The position numbers and the translations under genes are program-made. 64,000 bases of DNA from Flavobacterium anhuiense (GTDB taxonomy: Bacteria > Bacteroidota > Bacteroidia > Flavobacteriales > Flavobacteriaceae), in contig NZ_JUIV01000014.1 of NCBI RefSeq assembly GCF_004151235.1, positions 78,124 through 142,123 on the forward strand, given 5' to 3'. The notes under the pieces are model-generated. The model had not been told where the DNA came from. It saw only the letters and a program-made list of their open reading frames with translations, and did no database searches. Positions 45,617-53,937 of this stretch are shown here, one piece after another (position 1 is the stretch's first letter; each line of letters begins with the position of its first letter).

Positions 45617-47761
45617 TTATCTATAAAAGCCCATTGCTACGCCGCCGTCTACGTTTAAGGCGTTTCCTGTAGATTTATTTAGGAAACCTCCAACAAAAGC
45701 GAAACAAGCATTTGCGATATCATCAGGCAATATGATTTCATTTAATAACGTACGTTTTGCATAGTAAGCCGGAAGTTCTTCAACTGTAATTCCGTATGCT
45801 TTTGCACGACCTTCTGCCCATCCTCCAGACCAAATGTTTGAATCTGAAATTACAGCATCAGGATTTACTGTATTGACACGAATTTTGTCAGCTCCAAGTT
45901 CTGCAGCCATTAAACGTGTTAAATGCGCTTGAGCCGCTTTAGCCGAACCATAACCAGGATTGTTCGGACCAGCGACAACAGCATTTTTAGAAACGATATT
46001 TACAATATCTCCTCCAAAACCTTGTTTGCGCATTACTTCGATTCCAGCTTTAGAAACAATAAATTGTCCTTTAACCAAGATATCGTATAATCTATCCCAC
46101 TCTTCAAGAGTATGTTCTGCGATAGATTTAGAAATGCTGATTCCAGCATTATTCACCACAATATCAACACCTCCAAAAGCTAAACAAGCTTCTTCCAATG
46201 CTTTTTCTGTGCTTACTTCGTCCGTAACATTCAATAAAGTGCTAGAAACTGCATCTTTTCCGAATGCTTTTACAAACTCTGCAGAAGCACCTTCCAAACG
46301 CTCTTCATTGATATCGTTAATTACCACGCAAGCTCCTTCTTGAGCAAATTTTTTCGCAATAGCTTTACCAATTCCGCCCGCAGAACCAGTTATAAGAGCT
46401 ACTCTTCCAGACAATGCTTTTGGTTTTGGCATACGCTGTAATTTTGCTTCTTCCAATAACCAATATTCAATATCAAAAGCTTCTTGGTGTGGCAATGACG
46501 TATATTCTGAAACGGCTTCAGCGCCTTTCATTACGTTTACCGCATTGATATAATATTCAGATGCTAAACGCGCCATTGTTTTATCTTTAGCAAATGTAAA
46601 CATACCCACTCCCGGATATAAAATAACCACTGGGTTTGGGTCACGCATTGCTGGTGAATTTGATTTTTTACATGCATTATAGTAGTCTTTGTACATCGCA
46701 CGGTATGCTTCGAATGCTGGCTGTAATTTTGCTTTTACAGCTGCAACATCAGATAAATCTTCGTTTGGATCTAATTCTAAAACCAAAGGACTTATTTTAG
46801 TTCTCAAGAAGTGATCTGGACAAGAAGTTCCTAATGGGGCTAATTTTGAAAGATCATTAGAATTAATGAATTCTAAAACTCTTGCATCGTCTGTATAATG
46901 ACCAATCATTTGGCGCTCTGATGAACAGAAACCTCTTAAAATCGGAGCTACTTTTGCTGCTTTCAATTTACGATCTGCCTCTGGAAGACTGTCAATTTTC
47001 TTTCCTCCAAAAACTGGACGCGTTTTTCCATAATTATCTTCTAAGTAAGAAGCGCATTTCTCGATTACTTCCAGCGTATTGATATAACTATCAAACGCAG
47101 TATCTCCCCAAGTAAATAAACCATGAGAACCTAACATGATGCCGCGTAGTTTTTTACCTTTTTTTTCTGCTTCTTCTAAACAAGCTCTCAACTGAAGTCC
47201 AAGATCAAATCCTGGACGTTGCCAGCCTACCCAGCCAATTTCTCCGTTGAATAATTCTTCTGTGATTTTCTTTCCATCTTTTGCAGCAGCAATAGCAATT
47301 GCCGCGTCTGGATGTAAGTGATCGATATGTTTGAATGGAAGAAAACCATGTAAAGGCGTATCGATAGAAGGCGCTTTTGACGCTAAATCGAAAATACAGT
47401 GGTTGAATAATTCTACCATTTCATCTTCAAACTCAATACCTCTGTAAACATTTTCAAGATTACGAAGTCTGTCCAAATACAAAGCCGCACAACCTGATTT
47501 TGTCAGCGTTCCAATGTCACCGCCAGAACCTTTAATCCACATTACTTCAGAAGATTCTCCTGTAAGAGGATCTTTGTCTGTAATTTTTACAGAAGTGTTT
47601 CCGCCTCCGTAGTTGGTCAATCTTAAATCAGCTCCTAACAAGTTAGAACGATAAATAAAAAGCGCTACTTCATCACCTGCAAGTTCTGCAGCTTTAGCAT
47701 CATCCCAAAGGTAGCTTACATGCTTAAAATTCATATTATTAATTGTGTTTGTATTCGACAT
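45617..47761 (-). CDS. Bifunctional rhamnulose-1-phosphate aldolase / lactaldehyde dehydrogenase (RhaEW type)
   Basis: The 714-residue fusion has an N-terminal class II aldolase domain (LLGADLRLTNYGGGNTSVKI, MWIKGSGGD, LHGFLPFKHIDHLHPDAAIA, GSHGLFTWG). A C-terminal short-chain dehydrogenase starts near residue 445 (VALITGSAGGIGKAIAKKFA, VNNAGIS, the Tyr and Lys of YGSAKAAQ). It would cleave rhamnulose 1-phosphate to DHAP and L-lactaldehyde and oxidise the latter to L-lactate. That product is the substrate for the LutABC genes four positions down the operon. The same fusion is known in Bacillus and many other bacteria. Confidence 0.94.
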   Translation of the reverse strand: MSNTNTINNMNFKHVSYLWDDAKAAELAGDEVALFIYRSNLLGADLRLTNYGGGNTSVKITDKDPLTGESSEVMWIKGSGGDIGTLTKSGCAALYLDRLRNLENVYRGIEFEDEMVELFNHCIFDLASKAPSIDTPLHGFLPFKHIDHLHPDAAIAIAAAKDGKKITEELFNGEIGWVGWQRPGFDLGLQLRACLEEAEKKGKKLRGIMLGSHGLFTWGDTAFDSYINTLEVIEKCASYLEDNYGKTRPVFGGKKIDSLPEADRKLKAAKVAPILRGFCSSERQMIGHYTDDARVLEFINSNDLSKLAPLGTSCPDHFLRTKISPLVLELDPNEDLSDVAAVKAKLQPAFEAYRAMYKDYYNACKKSNSPAMRDPNPVVILYPGVGMFTFAKDKTMARLASEYYINAVNVMKGAEAVSEYTSLPHQEAFDIEYWLLEEAKLQRMPKPKALSGRVALITGSAGGIGKAIAKKFAQEGACVVINDINEERLEGASAEFVKAFGKDAVSSTLLNVTDEVSTEKALEEACLAFGGVDIVVNNAGISISKSIAEHTLEEWDRLYDILVKGQFIVSKAGIEVMRKQGFGGDIVNIVSKNAVVAGPNNPGYGSAKAAQAHLTRLMAAELGADKIRVNTVNPDAVISDSNIWSGGWAEGRAKAYGITVEELPAYYAKRTLLNEIILPDDIANACFAFVGGFLNKSTGNALNVDGGVAMGFYR

Positions 47762-47787
47762 ATAGTATTTTAAATTATTTCTTGTAT

Positions 47788-48837
47788 TTATAATGAGTTA
47801 CCAATTCCTACCAAAACAATCGCTAGCATAATAAGCCCGATTCCCCAGAAAAACGTATTTAATGTTTTCTTAGAAACTCCTTTCCATTCCTTCAAATAAA
47901 AACCCCAAAAATTTGCTGTTAAAATGATGGTTGCCATGTGAAGAATCCATGAACTGGCACCATTTCCTAGTTTGCTTTCACCCATTCCGTAAAAGAAAAA
48001 CTGTAAAAACCACATAGTTCCAGCAAGAGCAGAAAACAAAACATTTTTGGTTATTGGAGTAGATTTATCAGTATAATTTTTAATTGATTTGTTTTTAAAA
48101 TTCAAATAAAGACACCAGATAAAGTTGGTTGTCAATCCTCCCCAAAGCAGTACAACATAAGTCACATTGTTTTGAAATAACGGATTTGCGCCATTTATAA
48201 CAGCATGTTCTGCCATTGATTTTCCAGCTTCGATTCCGTAATTAAAGAATGAACTTAAAATCCCTGAAATCACCGCTACAATTAAACCTTTTACCAGATT
48301 GAAGTCTTTATCCTTATCTTCATGGCCAGTAGCAAAATCTTTTTCTTTTAGCATTCCAGCTTTCCCTGAAATAGCAATTCCAATCAGATATACTACAACT
48401 CCCAATAAAACGATCTGACCGCCAGTATTAGTAAGCATGTGAGAAAATGAAATTTTTCCTTCTGTTGGAACAATATCATAATAAATTGAAGGAACCAAAG
48501 CTCCAAATGCAGAGCAGAATCCTAATGTAATTGAATTTCCTAATGACATTCCCAAATAGCGAACGCCCAAACCATAAGTTAAACCGCCTATCCCCCAGAT
48601 TAATCCCATTGTAAAAGTGAAGGTTTTTATTGATGGAGAAGCTGCTGCAATAATTTCAGTAAAATTTGGAATCGTTAAGTAAGCGGCAACTGGAGGAACA
48701 ATCAGCCAAGAGAAAAATCCTCCCACAAGCCAATAGCTTTCCCAAGCCCAGTCTTTCACTTTTTTAAAAGGCATATAAAAACTACCAGAAGAAAATCCTC
48801 CGATAGAATGAAAAATGATTCCTAATAATGATTCCAT
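47788..48837 (-). CDS. rhaT: L-rhamnose/proton symporter RhaT
   Basis: The 349-residue integral membrane protein shows about ten hydrophobic segments and RhaT signatures: SIGGFSSGSFYMPFKKVKDW, ESYWLVGGFFSWLIVPP, GLTYGLGVRYLGMSLGNSIT, and GAMWFLQFF-like LAGTMWFLQFFFYGMGESKL. It brings L-rhamnose into the cytosol. It is the first gene of the - strand operon, 26 bp before the aldolase/dehydrogenase gene, and is divergent from the GntR regulator. Confidence 0.94.
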   Translation of the reverse strand: MESLLGIIFHSIGGFSSGSFYMPFKKVKDWAWESYWLVGGFFSWLIVPPVAAYLTIPNFTEIIAAASPSIKTFTFTMGLIWGIGGLTYGLGVRYLGMSLGNSITLGFCSAFGALVPSIYYDIVPTEGKISFSHMLTNTGGQIVLLGVVVYLIGIAISGKAGMLKEKDFATGHEDKDKDFNLVKGLIVAVISGILSSFFNYGIEAGKSMAEHAVINGANPLFQNNVTYVVLLWGGLTTNFIWCLYLNFKNKSIKNYTDKSTPITKNVLFSALAGTMWFLQFFFYGMGESKLGNGASSWILHMATIILTANFWGFYLKEWKGVSKKTLNTFFWGIGLIMLAIVLVGIGNSL

Positions 48838-48909
48838 ATTATTGTTTTTGGTTTAGGTTAGGTTTGTTAGTATTTGGTTTTGTAAAATAAGAGAATGTCA
48901 AAAAGAAAA

Positions 48910-48925
48910 CTGTCCTGTACTATCC
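48910..48925. promoter_or_regulatory. Candidate operator in the rhaT-gntR divergent region
   Basis: CTGTCCTGTACTATCC stands out as the most GC-rich segment of an otherwise AT-rich 381-bp intergenic region (48838-49218). It lies 73 bp before the rhaT ATG, just upstream of a TCTTTTTG box resembling the Bacteroidota -7 element (TAnnTTTG). This is a plausible place for GntR binding. The rest of the gap shows no other clear signal. Confidence 0.35.
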
Positions 48926-49218
48926 TTTACGGATTTCATATTTTTTGTTAAAACTAAAGATTATTAGAAATAAGGGCTTGCAATTATTGGGTAAATAAAT
49001 TTAAAATGGCTATTTTAGCAATCGATTTCGTAATTATTAATTCTTCATTTGGGTTAAAATTCAGAAATCATAAAAAAAAGATTACAAGCCTTGTCAATTT
49101 CTCTTTTTCATTATGAAAATGATTCTGCTTAACAGATTCTTTTTATAGAAGAGATTTTTTTAAATTATTTAGAATTAAAAGAGAGTCACGTTGAAATACG
49201 AGACAGATTTCCTGAAAA

Positions 49219-50265
49219 ATGAACATGATTAAACTTATTAAAATAGATGAAGATTCTCGAGTTCCTAAATACAAGCAGATTGTTGACTCTATACTTCAGA
49301 ACATCGCTAACGGAAATTTAAAAATCAATCAAAAAATTCCTTCTATAAATAGTTTCAGCGAAGAGTTTTATATGTCTCGTGATACTGTTGAGAAAGCTTA
49401 TAACATTTTAAAAGAAAGAAAAATCATTTCTTCGATTAGAGGAAAAGGCTACTATATTACTCGAACAAAATTAGAATCTAAGGTCAATATTTTGTTTTTG
49501 ACAAATAAATTGAGCTCCTATAAAATGAAGACTTATAGTTCGTTTATTGATACTTTAGGCGCTAATGCTCATGTTGATCTCCAAATTTACCACTGCGACG
49601 AAACTTTATTTCTGAATATCTTAGATAAGTTTGAGGGAGCTTACGATTATTATGTCATTACAACGCACTTTAAAACAGACCAATTAAAACATTTAAGTTT
49701 TACTGATGATGTTGTAAGTGCCATTAAAAAAATTCCACAAGAAAAACTGGTTATTTTAGATAATATCAAATTAGGAACTGGTGATGATGTCATTAAGATT
49801 TATCAGGATTTTGAAAATGATATTTATAATGCACTTAAGGAAGGTCTTTCTAAAATTGCAAAATACAAACGTTTAATTCTAGTATATCCAGATAAAGCAG
49901 TTTACCCTTATCCTAGACGAATTTTGCACGGATTTAGAAAATTCTGTGTCGAGCACGAAATTAATTTTGAAATTCTAAGTGAGGTTTATGATGATATGAT
50001 CCTTAAAAAAGGAGATTTATTTATCACCATTGAAGAATCTGATCTAGTGAATTTAATGAAACAAATTCGCGATGAAGAATTTGTTTTGGGAAAAGAGATT
50101 GGCGTTATTTCTTACAATGATACTCCGTTAAAAGAATTATTAGGCATTACCGTAATGTCTACCGATTTTAATGTTATGGGAGAAACAGCAGCCAGATTAA
50201 TCCTAAACAAAGAAAAAGCTCAGGTAAAAGTTCCTTTTAATTTTATTGATAGAAATTCAATTTAA
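49219..50265 (+). CDS. GntR-family regulator with sugar-binding-like effector domain, probable rhamnose regulator
   Basis: The 348-residue protein has an N-terminal GntR winged helix (YKQIVDSILQNIANGNLKIN, IPSINSFSEEFYMSRDTVEK, ISSIRGKGYYI). A C-terminal periplasmic-binding-protein-like domain follows (NILFLTNKLSSYKMKTYSSF, IGVISYNDTPLKELLGITVM, GETAARLIL), as in LacI-type effector domains. It is transcribed away from the rhaT operon, the usual position for a local regulator. Rhamnose or rhamnulose as effector is inference from this context. Confidence 0.88.
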   Translation: MNMIKLIKIDEDSRVPKYKQIVDSILQNIANGNLKINQKIPSINSFSEEFYMSRDTVEKAYNILKERKIISSIRGKGYYITRTKLESKVNILFLTNKLSSYKMKTYSSFIDTLGANAHVDLQIYHCDETLFLNILDKFEGAYDYYVITTHFKTDQLKHLSFTDDVVSAIKKIPQEKLVILDNIKLGTGDDVIKIYQDFENDIYNALKEGLSKIAKYKRLILVYPDKAVYPYPRRILHGFRKFCVEHEINFEILSEVYDDMILKKGDLFITIEESDLVNLMKQIRDEEFVLGKEIGVISYNDTPLKELLGITVMSTDFNVMGETAARLILNKEKAQVKVPFNFIDRNSI

Positions 50266-50340
50266 AGATGCAAAGTAACAGAGGAGCAAAGTAACAAAGG
50301 TTTCCTTCTCTTTGTCTTAAACTTTACTTTTTTTAAGCAT

Positions 50341-50370
50341 AAAAAAACCTCGCCGATTGACGAGGTTTTA
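50341..50370. terminator. Terminator between gntR and the histone-like gene
   Basis: AACCTCG and CGAGGTT pair around CCGATTGA. A run of seven T follows on the - strand, and a shorter TTTTA on the + strand. It serves the histone-like gene and possibly the convergent GntR gene. Confidence 0.88.
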
Positions 50371-50376
50371 GTTGTA

Positions 50377-50553
50377 TTATTTTTTTGATTCTTCGATAGA
50401 AACTTTTCTGAACTCTTTTAAAAGTTTTTCAATTTCTAAAGTTGATTTACGTGCTCTTGGTCCAGCAGCTTTAATTCCTTTTTCAGTCAAAGATTCAGCT
50501 TCAGCTTTGAATGTTTCAATTTCGGCGTTGATTTTTACTAATAAATCTTTCAT
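50377..50553 (-). CDS. Small histone H1-like (Hc1-type) DNA-binding protein
   Basis: A 58-residue - strand gene with ATG at 50553 and TAA at 50377. The protein opens MKDLLVKINAEIETFKAEAE, has KAAGPRARKSTLEIEKLLKE in the middle and ends in EESKK. It is Lys/Glu-rich and fully helical in appearance. This matches the short histone H1/Hc1-like proteins found across Bacteroidota, thought to bind DNA through the basic AxxRARK segment. Translation of the opposite strand also gives an open frame, but the terminator and protein similarity support this strand. Confidence 0.85.
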   Translation of the reverse strand: MKDLLVKINAEIETFKAEAESLTEKGIKAAGPRARKSTLEIEKLLKEFRKVSIEESKK

Positions 50554-50677
50554 GCTTATATATTGTTAAATTAAGCCACAAAAATAAAAGTTTGTGTGAT
50601 AGTTACAACAATTTTGCTGTTAAATTTAATGCAGTTTTTCATTCATTTTCTTTACAATAAATTGACTTCTTGTTTTT

Positions 50678-50890
50678 CTAAAACATCACAAAACACAATA
50701 CATTAACAATCAAATACTTATTATCGTAACTTTCAAAACATTCCTGTTTTAAGGCTTTGTAGAAAGTGTTGCAATGAATAAAATTTTCTTTCACATATTG
50801 TCTGAAAGTACTTCTATTTGTTAATTCCTGTAGAGAAAAATTACCCCAAAAGGGGAAAAAATCCCCAACAGACTGTTTAAAATGCTTCAA
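50678..50890 (-). CDS. Unrecognised short ORF containing GGGG/CCCC palindromes
   Basis: An open frame of 70 codons with a TTG start; the frame stays open further upstream to about 50945. I do not recognise the product (it contains SVGDFFPFWGNFSLQELTN and ends hydrophobic, VNVLCFVMF). At 50831-50865 it covers two adjoining palindromes, GGGGATTTTTTCCCC and CCCCTTTTGGGG. These are striking in this AT-rich DNA and may be the real feature. Coding status is doubtful. The remaining parts of the gap 50554-50971 show nothing else. Confidence 0.25.
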   Translation of the reverse strand: MKHFKQSVGDFFPFWGNFSLQELTNRSTFRQYVKENFIHCNTFYKALKQECFESYDNKYLIVNVLCFVMF

Positions 50891-50971
50891 TTTTAATCTC
50901 GATATCGAGGATTTAGAAGGACAAAATTTTTCTCTTTTACTTCGCTCTGTCTTTCAATTTATAACGTCCAA

Positions 50972-52255
50972 TTATCTAATTTCAACTTTTACTTTAACAG
51001 AAAGCTGTTTAGCCAAATTGATTACATAATTGGTAAAAAAAGAAGAATCATTAAAGCCTTTATCGACACTTAATTCCCAAGCAACAACAGCATAATAGCT
51101 GATTTCTTTATTGTTTTCAATTTTTAATTTTGCTAAATATGAATCTGTCAACTGTCCTGTTTTAGGAGCTTCAATATAGCCTTTATAAAGATTTGCAGGA
51201 ACTAAAATAGCTGTCCCTAAAATCCACTGACGCTCATAAGTTAGATAATCATGCTGAATTAAGCATATCCAATCTACAGATTCAATAACCCGAAGCGGAT
51301 TTTTATTATTTAAATTAGAAAGTGCCACCAGAAAAGTTTCTTTTCCTTTAATGCCATTTATCGAAGCTGGGTTTTTGTAGTCGTACATTCCGGGCCAGAT
51401 CGAAGTGGTTTCCTGTACTTGATACAAATTTCCAGCAGCATTCCAATTTTGATAATGATAACTCAAAACCGAATTTACTGAGCATTCTGCAACAATCTTA
51501 AAAGTCGTCTTTTCTACATTGTTAATAGTATCATTTCCTAAAATTCCAAGCCTATTTATTTTGTTATCAATTAATAATGCATAACCTCCTAAGCCAACAG
51601 AATTTCCAACAGGAAAAATATCCCTTCCCCAATCGTACATGACATGATAATTATCTTCAAATGAACCTTTGCTATTTATCCCTACATTTTCTGGCGTAAT
51701 CTTTGGAAGTTTTTTCCCGAAAACATCTTTAGAGTTTCTTCCACCCAAATAATGTCTAAAACCAACCTTGTCATTTTCCCAAGTTGGCCCATCTGTTTGA
51801 TATTTTTGATATCCAAGTTTTTTATGAACCTGATCTGCCATTAAGACTTCTTGCTTATCTGTATTAAGAAGAAAATTCTTTCATTATATTCTTCCAAAAC
51901 GAGCACTGGTTCTTATCGGATATTTTGGATCAGCTTCAGACCATTTTAGCTGAATATTTTTCTCCTCATTTGGCAGAAAATCTATAGTAAAGAAAAGTTC
52001 ATCCCATTTTCCGTCACAATTAAGATCATTTATCTGCGCTGGTATTGTATCTGTTTAGAAAAGTAAAACTGGAAAACTTTCTTTATCAACACCAAGATTT
52101 TCTTTTCTAATGGAAATTGCTTTTTGAGATAATACTAAAGAACTATTGTTTTTTAATGCAATTGTATTTTTTGAAGTATTTTTAGAAACTTTACAGCAAC
52201 TTAAAGAAGCAATAATAAAAACAATTGGAAGATAAAATAAGGCTCTTTTTTTCAT
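50972..52255 (-). pseudogene. DUF4861 family lipoprotein, interrupted by in-frame stops
   Basis: One continuous frame of 428 codons from ATG 52255 to the stop at 50972 gives a full-length DUF4861-type protein. It starts with a lipoprotein signal (IASLSC). Family motifs continue across stop codons: DLNCDGKWDELFFTIDFLPN, RTSARFGR, then YQTDGPTWENDKVGFRHYLG and GRNSKDVFGKK. Stops occur at 52055-52057 and as a TAA-TGA pair at 51881-51886. Because both halves are in the same frame, point mutations are the simplest cause, though compensating indels near the pair are possible. DUF4861 proteins often accompany polysaccharide-degrading genes. Translation might restart at Met 51841, giving only the C-terminal 289 residues. 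Confidence 0.85.
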
Positions 52256-52353
52256 TCTTATAATTTATTTTATAACAATTTAAGAATTTTTAATTGCCGT
52301 TACAACACTTAAAAGTAAGAGTATTTTAAAAATGAAATGAACTCAAAAATATG

Positions 52354-52387
52354 AAAGCAGGATAACGAACAACAATTATCCTGCTTT
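52354..52387 (-). terminator. Terminator after the 146-residue protein gene
   Basis: AAAGCAGGATAA and TTATCCTGCTTT form a perfect 12-bp stem with a 10-base loop. A T-rich stretch follows a few bases later on the - strand. It lies 50 bp beyond the stop at 52437. Confidence 0.75.
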
Positions 52388-52436
52388 GTGAAACATATTA
52401 CTAATCAAATAATATGAAATAAAAAAATAAATTACA

Positions 52437-52877
52437 TCACATTAAAAAATACATCGCTTTATAATACTCATAAAACCTTGTTTTCGAAAGATTATATTGA
52501 GAAACTGTTTTTTTCTCATTTCTATAATCAAACTTCTTTGTCAAAAAAAGTTTTACTTCTTTAAAAATTTCACGACTGGTTTTTGATTCATCAAATAAAA
52601 TCAAATTATTATTAACATCTAAAAAAGATAAGCTTTTATGCAGTTGCTTATTAAACAAACAAACCAAAATATTTGTTCTTTTATCTTCTTGCAAAAAGCG
52701 AAGCAGTTCTTCTCTATTGTAGAGCACATAAATAATACGGTCACATTGATTTATTATCTCATCATTTTTATCTGCAAAGGATGTTTCTAAAAACTCAAAT
52801 TCCTCTTTAAATTTTCTTTTAAACATTTTTAGAAAAACACCATTGTTATCATGCACTAAAACTCGCTCCTTTTGCAT
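52437..52877 (-). CDS. Hypothetical protein with possible degenerate receiver-like fold
   Basis: A 146-residue protein of unknown family. The opening RVLVHDNNGVFLKMFKRKF resembles the first strand and helix of response-regulator receivers, and alternating hydrophobic strands follow (RIIYVLYN, NILVCLFN, NNLILFD). However, the usual acidic pair and phosphoacceptor Asp are not evident. The C-terminal part is basic and aromatic (NLSKTRFYEYYKAMYFLM). It has no signal peptide. It lies among other regulatory genes. A non-phosphorylated receiver-like protein is only a suggestion. Confidence 0.6.
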   Translation of the reverse strand: MQKERVLVHDNNGVFLKMFKRKFKEEFEFLETSFADKNDEIINQCDRIIYVLYNREELLRFLQEDKRTNILVCLFNKQLHKSLSFLDVNNNLILFDESKTSREIFKEVKLFLTKKFDYRNEKKTVSQYNLSKTRFYEYYKAMYFLM

Positions 52878-53032
52878 TTTTTCAACTTTTTAAATTGTAA
52901 CTACACCATTTAGTTTAAGACTAATTATTAAAATATTTAACAAAATTAGGTCTTAGTCAATTATTGATTTGCTCCAATAAGTCATAAAACAATCACTATA
53001 AGGTATTTTTTAGATTAATACTAAAAACTTCA

Positions 53033-53566
53033 CTAAACCTTTATCACATTCATGACATGATTTTCAACAAACGAAAGCAGTTTTTCTATCTCCTGACAAT
53101 TATGATCTTTTTTTGAAATAGAAATTATGTAGGTATTTTTTTCTTTTACATAAAGAAACAAGGATTTTTTTGTAGAAATAACTTTTTCAATCTTTGTCCA
53201 TTTATGTTTTAACTCTCCCAATGGAGATTGAATGCTAATATCAAAATAAGTAAAAGTAAGTTTATATCTATTATAAAATTGATGATACATTATAAGTCTT
53301 TTTGCCAAGCCTAAAATTGTTCTAGATATAACATCAACAAAAAAGAATTGAATAACCACTAAAAGAACAAGGGTAAGCAAACAACTTATTAACCATTGAA
53401 AAAAATCAGCTTCTCTAACAAACTCAAGCGTTGCTGTAACTAGTGCAACAATAAACAAAACATATACAATCCATTCCTTAAACAAATGCTCAAAGTACAT
53501 TTTGTTAAGCTTTCTAATTTCAGAAATATTTAACTGTAACTCTAATGAAAAATTAGATGCTGGCAT
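53033..53566 (-). CDS. Membrane protein of YcxB-like type
   Basis: The 177-residue protein has two adjacent hydrophobic segments near the N-terminus (WIVYVLFIVALVTATLEF and FFQWLISCLLTLVLLVVIQF). A cytosolic C-terminal domain has YKLTFTYFDISIQSPLGELK, KWTKIEKVISTKKSLFLYV and YIISISKK, the pattern of YcxB-like C-terminal domains (PH-like strands). Function is unknown. It is divergent from the sensor kinase gene. The 300-bp gap between them (53567-53868) holds no recognisable feature. Confidence 0.65.
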   Translation of the reverse strand: MPASNFSLELQLNISEIRKLNKMYFEHLFKEWIVYVLFIVALVTATLEFVREADFFQWLISCLLTLVLLVVIQFFFVDVISRTILGLAKRLIMYHQFYNRYKLTFTYFDISIQSPLGELKHKWTKIEKVISTKKSLFLYVKEKNTYIISISKKDHNCQEIEKLLSFVENHVMNVIKV

Positions 53567-53937
53567 ATTTTTGTCTTTTTTTTTAATCTTTTATTCTTTA
53601 CAAAAATATGTTAATAAGAAAATGCTATTCAGACGTAGAAGTTTTTAAAATATCAAAATAAGACCAAATTTCTATTCCGCCAATCTTCATTTTCAATAAA
53701 AATTTCCCACAATAGGCTTGTAAAAAATACATCTCAAAACAAACCTGTTTTTTATAGAAATATAACTTTAAAAATTGCCTCAAGAAGACAAAAAAGCATC
53801 ACAATAAGACCTTAATTACAATTCTATTTATTTTATTTTCAAATAGTTAACTTTTAACTTTCTTTTACATGTATCTCAAAGATATTTATTTACTTTTGGG
53901 CCGCTTAAACAAAAAAATAAACAAATATTTTCTTATA

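Noticed and set aside
50372..50569. 65-codon + strand ORF opposite the histone-like gene
   Set aside because: The - strand product matches a known small family and has its own terminator; the + strand frame starts with TTG inside the terminator flank and has no recognisable motif.
50972..52255. In-frame stops in the DUF4861 gene read as recoding or an altered genetic code
   Set aside because: All other genes use TAA, TAG and TGA as normal stops, and three clustered stops fit decay better.
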